The notes: generated from the letters alone by a model not told the origin. DNA of 7,533 bases from Rikenellaceae bacterium UBA1749 (GCA_002315675.1 DCHP01000121.1:1-7533), one strand, 5' to 3'; shown: positions 1 to 6,702, numbered from the stretch's first letter. Numbers and translations: made by a program.

Positions 1-139
1 AATGACTGTATGTAAAGCAAGTCTGATATGCCTAACATAACTATTCAGCATTTATGTCCAATATCAACAATAGACCTCTTTCTAGAATGTTTACTTGATA
101 TATTGATGGTTGTATTTACCAAGAGTGAATAGTTACTGA
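1..139. other. Intergenic region after the RSH gene, no convincing gene
   Basis: This stretch follows the stop codon of the (p)ppGpp synthetase gene. I see no hairpin with a T-tract on the minus strand, so the operon has no obvious intrinsic terminator here. A minus-strand frame opens with ATG at 51, directly after an in-frame TAA, and stays open for 17 codons to the window edge (MLNSYVRHIRLALHTVI). It could be the start of a next gene, but so short an open frame is likely by chance. The best -7-like string before it is TATTGTTG, which misses one base of TAnnTTTG. Plus-strand frames give nothing longer than about 34 codons. Confidence 0.5.
38..135. repeat. 10-bp inverted repeat pair enclosing 78 nt
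   Basis: TAACTATTCA at 38-47 is exactly complementary to TGAATAGTTA at 126-135. A second, nested pair lies inside it: ATATCAA at 61-67 and TTGATAT at 95-101. The outer right arm starts 4 nt after the stop codon of the upstream gene on the minus strand. The arms could base-pair in a 3' untranslated RNA or mark a protein-binding or inversion site. No T-run follows, so it is not a standard terminator. The match is seen directly; any function is a guess, and in A/T-rich DNA a chance repeat is possible. Confidence 0.35.
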
Positions 140-2275
140 CTAACTTTTTCGATAAGTATTCTTTATTCCCTTTATTCGTTTCAGACTGGCAAGCAACATA
201 TCAACCTGAGACTTCGTCCCGACAGAAAGTGTAATTTCACCTTTAGCGTCATTACCCGAAGCAGAAATAGACAGTTGCCTTATTTCAAATTTCAGTGAAG
301 TACTGATAAGTTCAGTGATATCAGCAGCCAGACCATTTCTGTCATCAGCTGTAAAACATAAAGTAACAAGGAAAGATCCGGAATTCTCTTTCCATTTTGC
401 CTGAATTACACGATACGGATATTCCGTTATTAGTCGGTTTGCATTAGGACATGCACGACGATGAATAGTAATACCTGCTGAAACGGTAACAAAACCGAAA
501 ATCTGGTCCCCATATACGGGATTACAGCATTTGCCAAGTTTATAATCCATTCCTCCGCCATATCCGTCTATTTCGATATAGTCATTCGCTCCCTTAGACC
601 TGATTTTTTTAGCTTTCTGTGGGGTCTGCTGAATTATATCTCCATCTGAGAGGAAAGACATCAGACAATTCTTGACCTGGGTCATAGGCAATTTCCCTGT
701 CGAAATCAATCCATAAAGTTCGTTTGCCGTCTTTATCTTGAGACTTTTGGTAAGGGCTGATGTCGCAGGTTCCAGAGCGACATCAAGTTTCCAGTTTCGG
801 ATTTTTCTTTCAAGTTCCTCACGGCCAATCTGTGCCTGTTCCGCTTCCATCTGACGAAGGATTTGCTGAATTCTGTTTCTTGCTTTTGAAGTTACTACTA
901 TTGAAAGCCATGCAACCTTAGGGGTTTGATTCTTTGATGTTGCAACTTCAACGATATCACCATTATGAAGGACATAACGTATCGGAACATTTTTCCCGTT
1001 AACCTTTCCGCCTGTGCATGAAGAACCGACATCTGAGTGTATATCAAAGGCAAAATCCAGTAACGTTGCACCAATCGGTAACTTTCGTAGATCTCCCTTA
1101 GGGGTAAAGACAAAGACCTCTGATGATGCAGAAGTGAAATCAAACTCTTCAGTCATTACACTACCCTCTGATGCTTCAACCACATCACGGACCTTCATAA
1201 GCCATTCAGCTGAAGATGTGGTTCCATCAGAAACACCCTTATATCTCCAATGCGCGGCAACACCATGCTCAGCAATATCATCCATTCGGGTTGTCCTTAT
1301 CTGAACTTCAACCCATTTTCCTTCAGTAGTTACAACCGTTGTATGGAGTGATTCGTAACCATTGCTTTTAGGAATGGAAATCCAGTCCCTCATTCTATCG
1401 GGATTTGGAGTATAGAAGTCGGTAACTATGGAAAATATTGTCCAGCACTGCATTTTTTCAATTTCATGAGGACAATCAGCGATTATTCGGATTGCAAAAA
1501 CATCGTAAACTCCGTTAAAGTCCACGTTCTGTTTTTTCATTTTTCGCCATATGGAATAGACGGACTTCGTTCTGGCTTTCAGCTTATAGGAAATGCCCAG
1601 TGAGTCCATCCTTGTCTTAATAGGTTTTACAAAAGAGTCTATGAATCTTAAACGCTCATCTTCACTGTCATGCAAACATTTCAGGATATAATGATAACTT
1701 TCCGGTTCAAGGAACTTGAGGGAAAGATCCTCCATTTCACTCTTTATGGAATAAAGACCTAGCTTATGAGCCAGTGGCGCATAAAGATGGAGAGTTTCCC
1801 ATGATTTCTTTGTTCTCTTCTGGGAGGGAAACATATCAAGGGAACGCATAACCTCAAGACGGTCAGCCAGTTTGATCAGAATAATTCTTGGATCCGTAGA
1901 ATAACTTACTATCAGTTCCTTGAAATTATCCTCCTGAAGAACTGATATTTTTGGATCCACTTGGGAGATTCTGGTAAGGCCGGATAATATTTCCTTAACC
2001 TTATCCCCAAATGCTTTACCTACTTCCTCCGAAGAAATAAGTCCAAGTCTTACCGAATCGTGAAATAAAGTTGCTATTACAGAACGACGTCCAAGACCGA
2101 TTTCTTCCAGTTCAATAGCAGCAACCCCTATTGAATGGTTTATTATTGGTTCTCCGGAATAGCGAAACGAACCTTCCAGTAACTTAGAAGACCATTCGAG
2201 GGCTTCGTAGACATCAGAAGTCTTCTCCTCATCAAGATATTTAGGAACTATTTCTTTGAATATTCTTGCATCCAT
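140..2275 (-). CDS. relA: Long RelA/SpoT-family (p)ppGpp synthetase, hydrolase site probably inactive
   Basis: 711-residue stringent-response enzyme that transfers pyrophosphate from ATP to GDP or GTP. Domain order is that of long RSH proteins. The HD hydrolase region covers about 30-190, with H47, H72-D73 and D138. The synthetase covers about 230-350, with YD at 257-258, RMRD at 294-297, the PKSNGYESLHT stretch, and E323 in EVQIRT. A TGS domain follows at about 386-447, then a helical region, a zinc-finger-like region with C583, C584, H605 and C609, and a C-terminal ACT domain from about 633. In the hydrolase region the usual HDxxED reads HDSVRL, and the Asn of LADRLHNM is Val142, so hydrolysis is probably lost. 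The synthetase and ribosome-binding regions look intact. ATG at 2275 lies 6 nt after the recN stop, with no Shine-Dalgarno. The family call is certain; the loss of hydrolase activity is inferred. Confidence 0.95.
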   Translation of the reverse strand: MDARIFKEIVPKYLDEEKTSDVYEALEWSSKLLEGSFRYSGEPIINHSIGVAAIELEEIGLGRRSVIATLFHDSVRLGLISSEEVGKAFGDKVKEILSGLTRISQVDPKISVLQEDNFKELIVSYSTDPRIILIKLADRLEVMRSLDMFPSQKRTKKSWETLHLYAPLAHKLGLYSIKSEMEDLSLKFLEPESYHYILKCLHDSEDERLRFIDSFVKPIKTRMDSLGISYKLKARTKSVYSIWRKMKKQNVDFNGVYDVFAIRIIADCPHEIEKMQCWTIFSIVTDFYTPNPDRMRDWISIPKSNGYESLHTTVVTTEGKWVEVQIRTTRMDDIAEHGVAAHWRYKGVSDGTTSSAEWLMKVRDVVEASEGSVMTEEFDFTSASSEVFVFTPKGDLRKLPIGATLLDFAFDIHSDVGSSCTGGKVNGKNVPIRYVLHNGDIVEVATSKNQTPKVAWLSIVVTSKARNRIQQILRQMEAEQAQIGREELERKIRNWKLDVALEPATSALTKSLKIKTANELYGLISTGKLPMTQVKNCLMSFLSDGDIIQQTPQKAKKIRSKGANDYIEIDGYGGGMDYKLGKCCNPVYGDQIFGFVTVSAGITIHRRACPNANRLITEYPYRVIQAKWKENSGSFLVTLCFTADDRNGLAADITELISTSLKFEIRQLSISASGNDAKGEITLSVGTKSQVDMLLASLKRIKGIKNTYRKS

Positions 2276-2281
2276 AGAACT

Positions 2282-3925
2282 TTACTGATAACCAAGTAGT
2301 AGTTTTGCCTGCCTGATTGCAGCATCCGAAATATTTGCTCCGCTTATCATTTCAGCTATCTTGTTTATTCGTTGCTGTTTTGTCAATTTAACAATCGACG
2401 TCCTGGAATCCATCTTGAACACTTCAAAATGATTCTCTCCTTTTGCAGCCACCTGAGGAAGATGAGTAATATTGATAACCTGCATGTTATGTGACATTTC
2501 ATCTATCATATTACCCATAGCATCAGCAATGGCACCACTTACACCTGTGTCAATTTCGTCAAATATGATAGTTGGGAGTTTGAGACTTTTAGCCGCAAGT
2601 GACTTCAATGCAAGCATGAGCCTTGATGTTTCACCTCCTGACGCAGTCTTTCCAATTGGCTGCAAAGGTGATAGCTGATTGGCAGAAAAAAGGAACTTAA
2701 CTTCATCAGATCCATTTGACGATGGCTGTTTTGATGTCATGCTAATAGTGAATTTTCCTTTTTCTATACCAAGCTTTGAAATTGATTTAACGACGTAGTC
2801 TTCAATAGCTGAAAGTGATTCTTTTCTTTTATCGGAGAGTATATTGCAAATTTCTGACAAAGAATTGAAAAGCCGAAGGGTATTATCGTCAAGTCTTACG
2901 AGCAGATCCTGTTTGGCCTCTATTGATTGAAGACGTTCCTTCATCTGAGCATTTAATTCTAATAGCCCGTTTTCTGACGAGACATTATGCTTGCTCATTA
3001 TTGTATAAATTTCATCAAGTCTCGATTCTACCCTATTCTTTTCATCTTCATCAAAGGAAAGGGACGATAGAATATTATCAGCTTCTTCTGAAATATCCTT
3101 AAGTTCAATGGCGGAACTTTCCAGTCTGTCTGAAAGTGAATTCAGTTTGTCCATATACTTTCCATTGGACCTTATAACTTTGGACAAAGTTTGAAGAGTA
3201 GATGAAATACTATTATCCTGGCCATCAAGAAGTGAATAAGTCTCAGACAAAGCCTTTGCTATGTCTTCCGAATGCTCTATCACTGACAGGCGCTCCTCAA
3301 GCGTATTTATATCGCCTTCAGAAAGTTTAAGAGCGTGAATCTGTTCTATCTGATAGGAAAGGAAATCAGCTTCCTTCAGTATACTGCCAACTTCTTCCCT
3401 TAAATTATTCGCTTCTATTTTTGAAGACATATACTCAAGATACAGGTCTTTGCATTTTTTCCTCAGATCCTGGGTAGCTGCAATAGAATCAAGCAAATCA
3501 ATCTGAAAATCTTCCTTTGAAAGAAGCAACGACTGGTTCTGAGAATGGACATCAATCAGTCTCTCTGCAAGAGATGACAAGACGGACTGTGGAACAGGCA
3601 CATCCTCAATAAAACATCTTGATTTACCGGATGGAGAAATCTGACGCCTTATTATTATATCATTTGAATAGTCTATGTCATTGTCTTCAAAAAAGCTCTC
3701 AAGACCATATCCCTTTATCTCAAATTCTCCCTCAACAACAAGATTCCTTTCTTTGTCAAGAAGAAAAGAGGCATCTGCCTTATTACCAGAAAGAAGTGAC
3801 AAGGCACCTAGAATTATTGATTTTCCTGCACCTGTCTGACCTGTAACAATATTCAATGAGTCGGACCATTCGATATGAAGATCCGATATTATTGCATAAT
3901 TATCAATATTTAACGACTTAAGCAT
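2282..3925 (-). CDS. recN: DNA repair protein RecN (SMC-like ATPase)
   Basis: 547 residues, close to the usual RecN length. RecN is a cytoplasmic SMC-like ATPase that acts early in recombinational repair of double-strand breaks. The N-terminal half of the ATPase has Walker A GQTGAGKS at 29-36 and a VHSQNQ element at 126-131. Residues about 150-400 form long helical, coiled-coil-like arms broken near the middle. The C-terminal half has the ABC signature SGGE at 429-432, Walker B IIFDE at 453-457, the D-loop TGVSG, and the switch His488 in NITHLPQVAA. Walker A usually reads GETGAGKS; here Glu is Gln, a one-base difference (CAG for GAG). The ATG at 3925 shares its A with the coaBC stop (TAATG), which suggests translational coupling. 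No LexA-type site was seen. Confidence 0.96.
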   Translation of the reverse strand: MLKSLNIDNYAIISDLHIEWSDSLNIVTGQTGAGKSIILGALSLLSGNKADASFLLDKERNLVVEGEFEIKGYGLESFFEDNDIDYSNDIIIRRQISPSGKSRCFIEDVPVPQSVLSSLAERLIDVHSQNQSLLLSKEDFQIDLLDSIAATQDLRKKCKDLYLEYMSSKIEANNLREEVGSILKEADFLSYQIEQIHALKLSEGDINTLEERLSVIEHSEDIAKALSETYSLLDGQDNSISSTLQTLSKVIRSNGKYMDKLNSLSDRLESSAIELKDISEEADNILSSLSFDEDEKNRVESRLDEIYTIMSKHNVSSENGLLELNAQMKERLQSIEAKQDLLVRLDDNTLRLFNSLSEICNILSDKRKESLSAIEDYVVKSISKLGIEKGKFTISMTSKQPSSNGSDEVKFLFSANQLSPLQPIGKTASGGETSRLMLALKSLAAKSLKLPTIIFDEIDTGVSGAIADAMGNMIDEMSHNMQVINITHLPQVAAKGENHFEVFKMDSRTSIVKLTKQQRINKIAEMISGANISDAAIRQAKLLLGYQ

Positions 3926-5124
3926 TAATCAAGTTGATTGAGATAATTGTCAACAACAAAGTTAACAATATCTTTTGCAACTTCATCCTTACTTTTCAAA
4001 TCGAAGGAAATATGATTATCAGATGTAACTATGGTTATTTTGTTTGTATCAAAACCAAAACCGGCACCGGAATCTGAAAGAGAATTGAAAATAATTGCGT
4101 CAAGATTTTTATTTCTCAGTTTTTCTGAAGCAAGAGAACAATCTGGTGATGTTTCAAGTGCAAACCCGATTGTCAATTGACCTTTTCCCTTAATTTTACC
4201 CATTTCAAAAGAAATATCTGGATTAGCTACTAGTTCCAGAGACAAATCGGAATATTTCCTCTTGATTTTGGATTCAGAGGAACATTTTGGCCTATAATCA
4301 GCTACGGCTGCAGTGAAAAAGGAACAATCAGATAATGGGAAATATTGTTTGGCTGCATCAAGCATCTGATCTGCAGATTCAACATTAATTATATGCAGAA
4401 AAGAAGATTCAGGAAAACCAACTTCTGTTTTGGCAGCAATGGCATAAACTTCTGCTCCATAAGACAAAAGCTGTTTTATAATTGCTATGCCCATTCGACC
4501 GGTTGAATAGTTTGAAATAAAGCGGACCGGATCAATTTTCTCTCTGGTTGCGCCTAACGTTACAAGAATTTTTTTGCCTTTAAGCTTACGGTTGAAGCCA
4601 AAAAAAGTTTCTATCTCGTTTGCAATCACCTCTGGTTCGGCCATACGGCCTTTTCCTGTTAATCCACTTGCAAGAAAACCGGAAACAGGTTCAATAATCC
4701 TTATTCCTCTCAAAGACAAAGTACGAAGATTGTCCTGAGTAGCAACATTCTCATACATATCAACATCCATTGCAGGTGCAACCCATACTGGAGCACGACA
4801 TGAAAGACATGTATCGAGGACAAGATTATCAGCAATACCGCACGCCATCTTAGAAATGGTATTTGCCGTTGCAGGAGCCACTATCATCAAATCAGCCCAG
4901 AGCCCAAGAGAAATATGAGAATTCCATGAACCGTTTTCAGGAGAAAAATTTTCAACTGCAACAGGGTTTGAGCTTAATGTAGCCATTGTCAGGGGAGAAA
5001 TAAAGTCCTTTGATTTTGGAGTCATAATAACTCTGACAGAGATATCACGTTTACGTAATTCCCTAACAAGAACAGCCGCTTTGTAAGCGGCTATACTTCC
5101 TGTAACTGCAACAATTACATTCAT
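3925..5124 (-). CDS. coaBC: Bifunctional CoaBC: phosphopantothenoylcysteine decarboxylase / phosphopantothenate-cysteine ligase
   Basis: 399 residues from ATG at 5124. It joins cysteine to 4'-phosphopantothenate and decarboxylates the product to 4'-phosphopantetheine on the way to coenzyme A. The N-terminal FMN-dependent CoaC half (1-180) has the GSIAAYK start, the active-site His70 in SHISL, and the APATANTISKMACGIADNL flavin/trimer region. The C-terminal CoaB half (from about 183) has GATREKIDPVRFISN with N205, STGRMG, AAVADYRP, KIKR and NPDI. Relative to E. coli Dfp two expected catalytic residues differ: the Asn of PAMNxxM is Asp120 (PAMDVDM), and the Cys of ACGxxGxGRM is Ser153 (LASGLTGKGRM). 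His and the CoaB residues are kept, so the gene looks functional. The frame also allows TTG at 5130. ATG is preferred because GAGG lies 8 nt before it. Confidence 0.96.
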   Translation of the reverse strand: MNVIVAVTGSIAAYKAAVLVRELRKRDISVRVIMTPKSKDFISPLTMATLSSNPVAVENFSPENGSWNSHISLGLWADLMIVAPATANTISKMACGIADNLVLDTCLSCRAPVWVAPAMDVDMYENVATQDNLRTLSLRGIRIIEPVSGFLASGLTGKGRMAEPEVIANEIETFFGFNRKLKGKKILVTLGATREKIDPVRFISNYSTGRMGIAIIKQLLSYGAEVYAIAAKTEVGFPESSFLHIINVESADQMLDAAKQYFPLSDCSFFTAAVADYRPKCSSESKIKRKYSDLSLELVANPDISFEMGKIKGKGQLTIGFALETSPDCSLASEKLRNKNLDAIIFNSLSDSGAGFGFDTNKITIVTSDNHISFDLKSKDEVAKDIVNFVVDNYLNQLD

Positions 5125-5148
5125 TTCCAAAGCCTCAAAAAGAGGTAA
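5125..5148 (-). promoter_or_regulatory. Possible RBS for coaBC within a small hairpin
   Basis: On the minus strand the 24-nt gap between rpoZ and coaBC contains CCTC-TTTTT-GAGG (stem 5133-5136 with 5142-5145, A/T loop). The GAGG arm (5133-5136) lies 8 nt before ATG 5124, a normal Shine-Dalgarno distance, whereas it would be only 2 nt from the alternative TTG at 5130. This is unusual because the other starts in the window have no such motif. The hairpin could partly mask the site. The stem is short, so any regulatory role is speculative. Confidence 0.35.
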
Positions 5149-5454
5149 TTATTTTATGTCAGTAATATTCAATTCATCCTGAAGAAACTCTTCTGTAGCG
5201 ACAAGAGTTGGCTTAGGCATTTTTTCGTAATATTTTGAGATTTCAATCTGTTCTCTATTCTCGAAGGTTTCTTCCAGATTATCATTACTTGATGATGAGA
5301 ATTCATGCAATCTCTTCTGAAGTTCATTCATTGTAGAAACAGCAATCTGATTAGCTCGTTTAGAAATAGCTACAACGGATTCATAAATGTTACCTGTTTG
5401 AGCACTGAAATCAGTCAGATTTCTTGTGACAGTATTATTTGGTACCTTCTGCAT
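5149..5454 (-). CDS. rpoZ: DNA-directed RNA polymerase omega subunit (Bacteroidota Rpb6/RpoZ-like)
   Basis: 101 residues. Omega is the small subunit that binds the beta' subunit and helps RNA polymerase assemble; in proteobacteria it also forms part of a (p)ppGpp site. The recognisable core is at about 10-45: TRNLTDF, then TGNIYESVVAISKRANQI, matching the Bacteroidota omega family rather than the E. coli N-terminus. The middle has a serine stretch (53-56) and a conserved acidic patch, DNLEETFENREQIEISKYYE (58-77), then KPTLVATEEFL. It starts with ATG 14 nt after the bamD stop, without a Shine-Dalgarno, and ends 24 nt before coaBC. The rpoZ-coaBC pairing is also found in other phyla, which supports the call. 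The family is recognised from memory of its motifs. Confidence 0.9.
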   Translation of the reverse strand: MQKVPNNTVTRNLTDFSAQTGNIYESVVAISKRANQIAVSTMNELQKRLHEFSSSSNDNLEETFENREQIEISKYYEKMPKPTLVATEEFLQDELNITDIK

Positions 5455-5468
5455 ATTATTTAGATTAA

Positions 5469-6581
5469 TTATTTTTCTTCTATTTCGATTTTATCTTCCT
5501 TTACTTTTCTTTTTTTCTCGGATTGTTTCTGAAGTTTTTTAGCCTGGTCTTCTTTTCGATGTTGAATCTTATTCGCCAACCTGTCTGCCTTATATTCCTT
5601 TTCATCTACTTTGATAGCAGCCTTTTGTTCCTTTATTGCAATCTTTTCATTTTTAATGGTTTCTTTAAGTTCACGTCGTTCGGCTGCTGTCTCTACTTCA
5701 AATAACATTTCCTTACATTCATCTATTTTTCTGCGACGGGATGAAATTGAATTAGCATTTCTTTCAGCCTTCTGAGCCTTATATCCATACTTGTCCGTAA
5801 ATTGTTTTGAATCCCTGTACATACGGTCAAGTTCTTCACGATAAGTCTGGCTTTCAGGATAATAAGTAAGATAATTATAATAAGCATCAATAGTCTTCAT
5901 GTACCTGTCAAGCTGACGTGCAAATACTGATTTTTCAGCATAAAGAAACCATGATTTACAAATAAGGTACATGATCTGTTCTTTCTGAGGAATCTCAGGA
6001 TAATCCTTCAGAACTCTTTTTAGTGAGGTAATAGCTGCATTATACTGCTGCAACTTAAAATAAAGTTGTGCATTGATAAACTGTTTATCATAAAGTTTAT
6101 TCTGCAATTCCTCAATCATCAACTGGATGGATGGAGCCTGGGAACTTTCAGGATATCTGCTTAAATACTCATTGAAAGCAATGATAGCCTGCTGAGTCTC
6201 TGTCTGATCTTTTTCTGTAGGTTTTGAATCCTTATAATAACAAAGTGCATGAAGATATTCAGCTTCTTCCAAAAAAGCAGTTCTAGCAAAACGTTTACGA
6301 TATGTATCGAAAGTTTCTGCAGCGAGAGCATAGTTTTTCATCTGAAAAGCACTTTTACCCATATAGAAAAGAAGAGTATCTTCCTTTGTTGTACCAGCAA
6401 GATTAGCCAGGATATTATCAAAAAGAGCATATGCTTTATTATATTTCTTCTGTTTGTAATACCTTAAAGCAGTGTCATACTGTGTGTCAATATCACCACT
6501 TTTCATAAGATTGTTAAGAGCACAAGAAGAAAAAAAGGTTAACAAAACAAGAAGGAATGAATATCTAAAGATTCTTTTCAT
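5469..6581 (-). CDS. bamD: BamD-like outer-membrane assembly lipoprotein with charged C-terminal extension
   Basis: 370 residues from ATG at 6581. Residues 1-19 form a lipoprotein signal peptide (MKRIFRYSFLLVLLTFFSS) and Cys20 is the predicted lipid-attached residue. The mature protein should sit on the periplasmic side of the outer membrane and work with BamA in inserting beta-barrel proteins. Residues about 33-260 are tetratricopeptide-type helix pairs (ALRYYKQKKYNKAYALFDNIL, AETFDTYRKRF, FNEYLSRYPES, SLKRVLKDYPE, YYNYLTYYPES), as in BamD. From about 268 a roughly 100-residue charged tail follows; 303-370 holds 19 lysines in 68 residues and looks helical or coiled-coil. E. coli BamD is about 245 residues and lacks this. 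An upstream ATG at 6602 would put MICYWII before the signal and is less likely. The gene is first in the operon. Confidence 0.88.
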   Translation of the reverse strand: MKRIFRYSFLLVLLTFFSSCALNNLMKSGDIDTQYDTALRYYKQKKYNKAYALFDNILANLAGTTKEDTLLFYMGKSAFQMKNYALAAETFDTYRKRFARTAFLEEAEYLHALCYYKDSKPTEKDQTETQQAIIAFNEYLSRYPESSQAPSIQLMIEELQNKLYDKQFINAQLYFKLQQYNAAITSLKRVLKDYPEIPQKEQIMYLICKSWFLYAEKSVFARQLDRYMKTIDAYYNYLTYYPESQTYREELDRMYRDSKQFTDKYGYKAQKAERNANSISSRRRKIDECKEMLFEVETAAERRELKETIKNEKIAIKEQKAAIKVDEKEYKADRLANKIQHRKEDQAKKLQKQSEKKRKVKEDKIEIEEK

Positions 6582-6602
6582 AATTATCCAATAGCAAATC
6601 AA

Positions 6603-6620
6603 TCACATCAAAACATGTGA
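6603..6620 (-). promoter_or_regulatory. Leader hairpin ahead of bamD
   Basis: TCACAT at 6603-6608 and ATGTGA at 6615-6620 form a perfect 6-bp stem with a 6-nt loop. The hairpin lies between the predicted -7 element and the bamD ATG, so it would be in the first 30 or so bases of the mRNA. No T-run follows it, so it is not a terminator. It could stabilise the 5' end or bind a protein as a DNA palindrome. Function is unknown. Confidence 0.4.
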
Positions 6621-6631
6621 GGGTTATCACG

Positions 6632-6639
6632 CAAAGATA
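6632..6639 (-). promoter_or_regulatory. Bacteroidota-type -7 promoter element for the bamD operon
   Basis: The minus strand reads TATCTTTG, an exact match to the TAnnTTTG -7 consensus of Bacteroidota primary sigma factor promoters. Transcription would start near 6624-6627, giving a leader of about 45 nt before the bamD ATG. A good -33 TTTG was not found 17-21 bp upstream; that space is the T-rich tail of the preceding gene's terminator. Position and consensus match support it, but the missing -33 lowers confidence. Confidence 0.55.
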
Positions 6640-6658
6640 ACAATTAATTTAATAGAGT

Positions 6659-6697
6659 AAAAATAAAAAAACAACAGGCCCAAAAGGACCTGTTGTT
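6659..6697 (-). terminator. Rho-independent terminator of the right-edge gene
   Basis: AACAACAGG (6670-6678) pairs with CCTGTTGTT (6689-6697) in a 9-bp stem with a 10-nt loop. Reading the minus strand, the stem runs into TTTTTTATTTTT (6659-6670), a good U-tract. It lies 35 nt after the stop codon at 6733. On the plus strand there is no T-tract after the stem, so it acts for the minus strand only. It separates the right-edge gene from the bamD operon. Confidence 0.88.
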
Positions 6698-6702
6698 AGA
6701 TG

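Larger units (their letters stand above)
140..6660 (-). other. Probable five-gene operon bamD-rpoZ-coaBC-recN-relA
   Basis: Five minus-strand genes follow one another with gaps of 14 nt (bamD-rpoZ), 24 nt (rpoZ-coaBC), a 1-nt TAATG overlap (coaBC-recN) and 6 nt (recN-relA). No terminator-like hairpin with a T-tract lies between them. The only promoter-like element found is ahead of bamD. Co-transcription is inferred from spacing and strand. Internal promoters inside coding sequence cannot be ruled out. Confidence 0.8.

Noticed and set aside
898..1143. Second minus-strand frame of 81 codons inside the RSH gene
   Set aside because: It overlaps the well-conserved TGS domain in another frame and has no start context or family signal.
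1014..1304. Plus-strand open frame of 96 codons inside the RSH gene
   Set aside because: It lies wholly opposite the conserved synthetase and TGS coding region and has no recognisable protein features; it is a shadow of the real gene.
2472..2678. Plus-strand open frame opposite recN
   Set aside because: It covers the RecN Walker B and signature region on the other strand; the conserved motifs show which frame is real.
3619..3846. Plus-strand open frame opposite the recN 5' end
   Set aside because: It is antisense to the conserved N-terminal ATPase region and has no supporting features.
5125..5130. TTG start for coaBC at 5130
   Set aside because: An ATG two codons later has a GAGG at good distance and begins directly at the conserved N-terminal strand.
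5523..5705. Plus-strand frame that looks like a small Phe/Leu-rich membrane protein
   Set aside because: The hydrophobic look is the antisense of the Lys/Glu-rich BamD tail (AAA and GAA codons read as TTT and TTC).
6249..6467. Plus-strand open frame opposite bamD
   Set aside because: It is antisense to clear TPR-coding sequence, with no start context.
6582..6602. Upstream bamD start adding MICYWII
   Set aside because: The lipoprotein signal begins naturally at the second Met (MKRIF...SSC), and the added residues would spoil the charged n-region.
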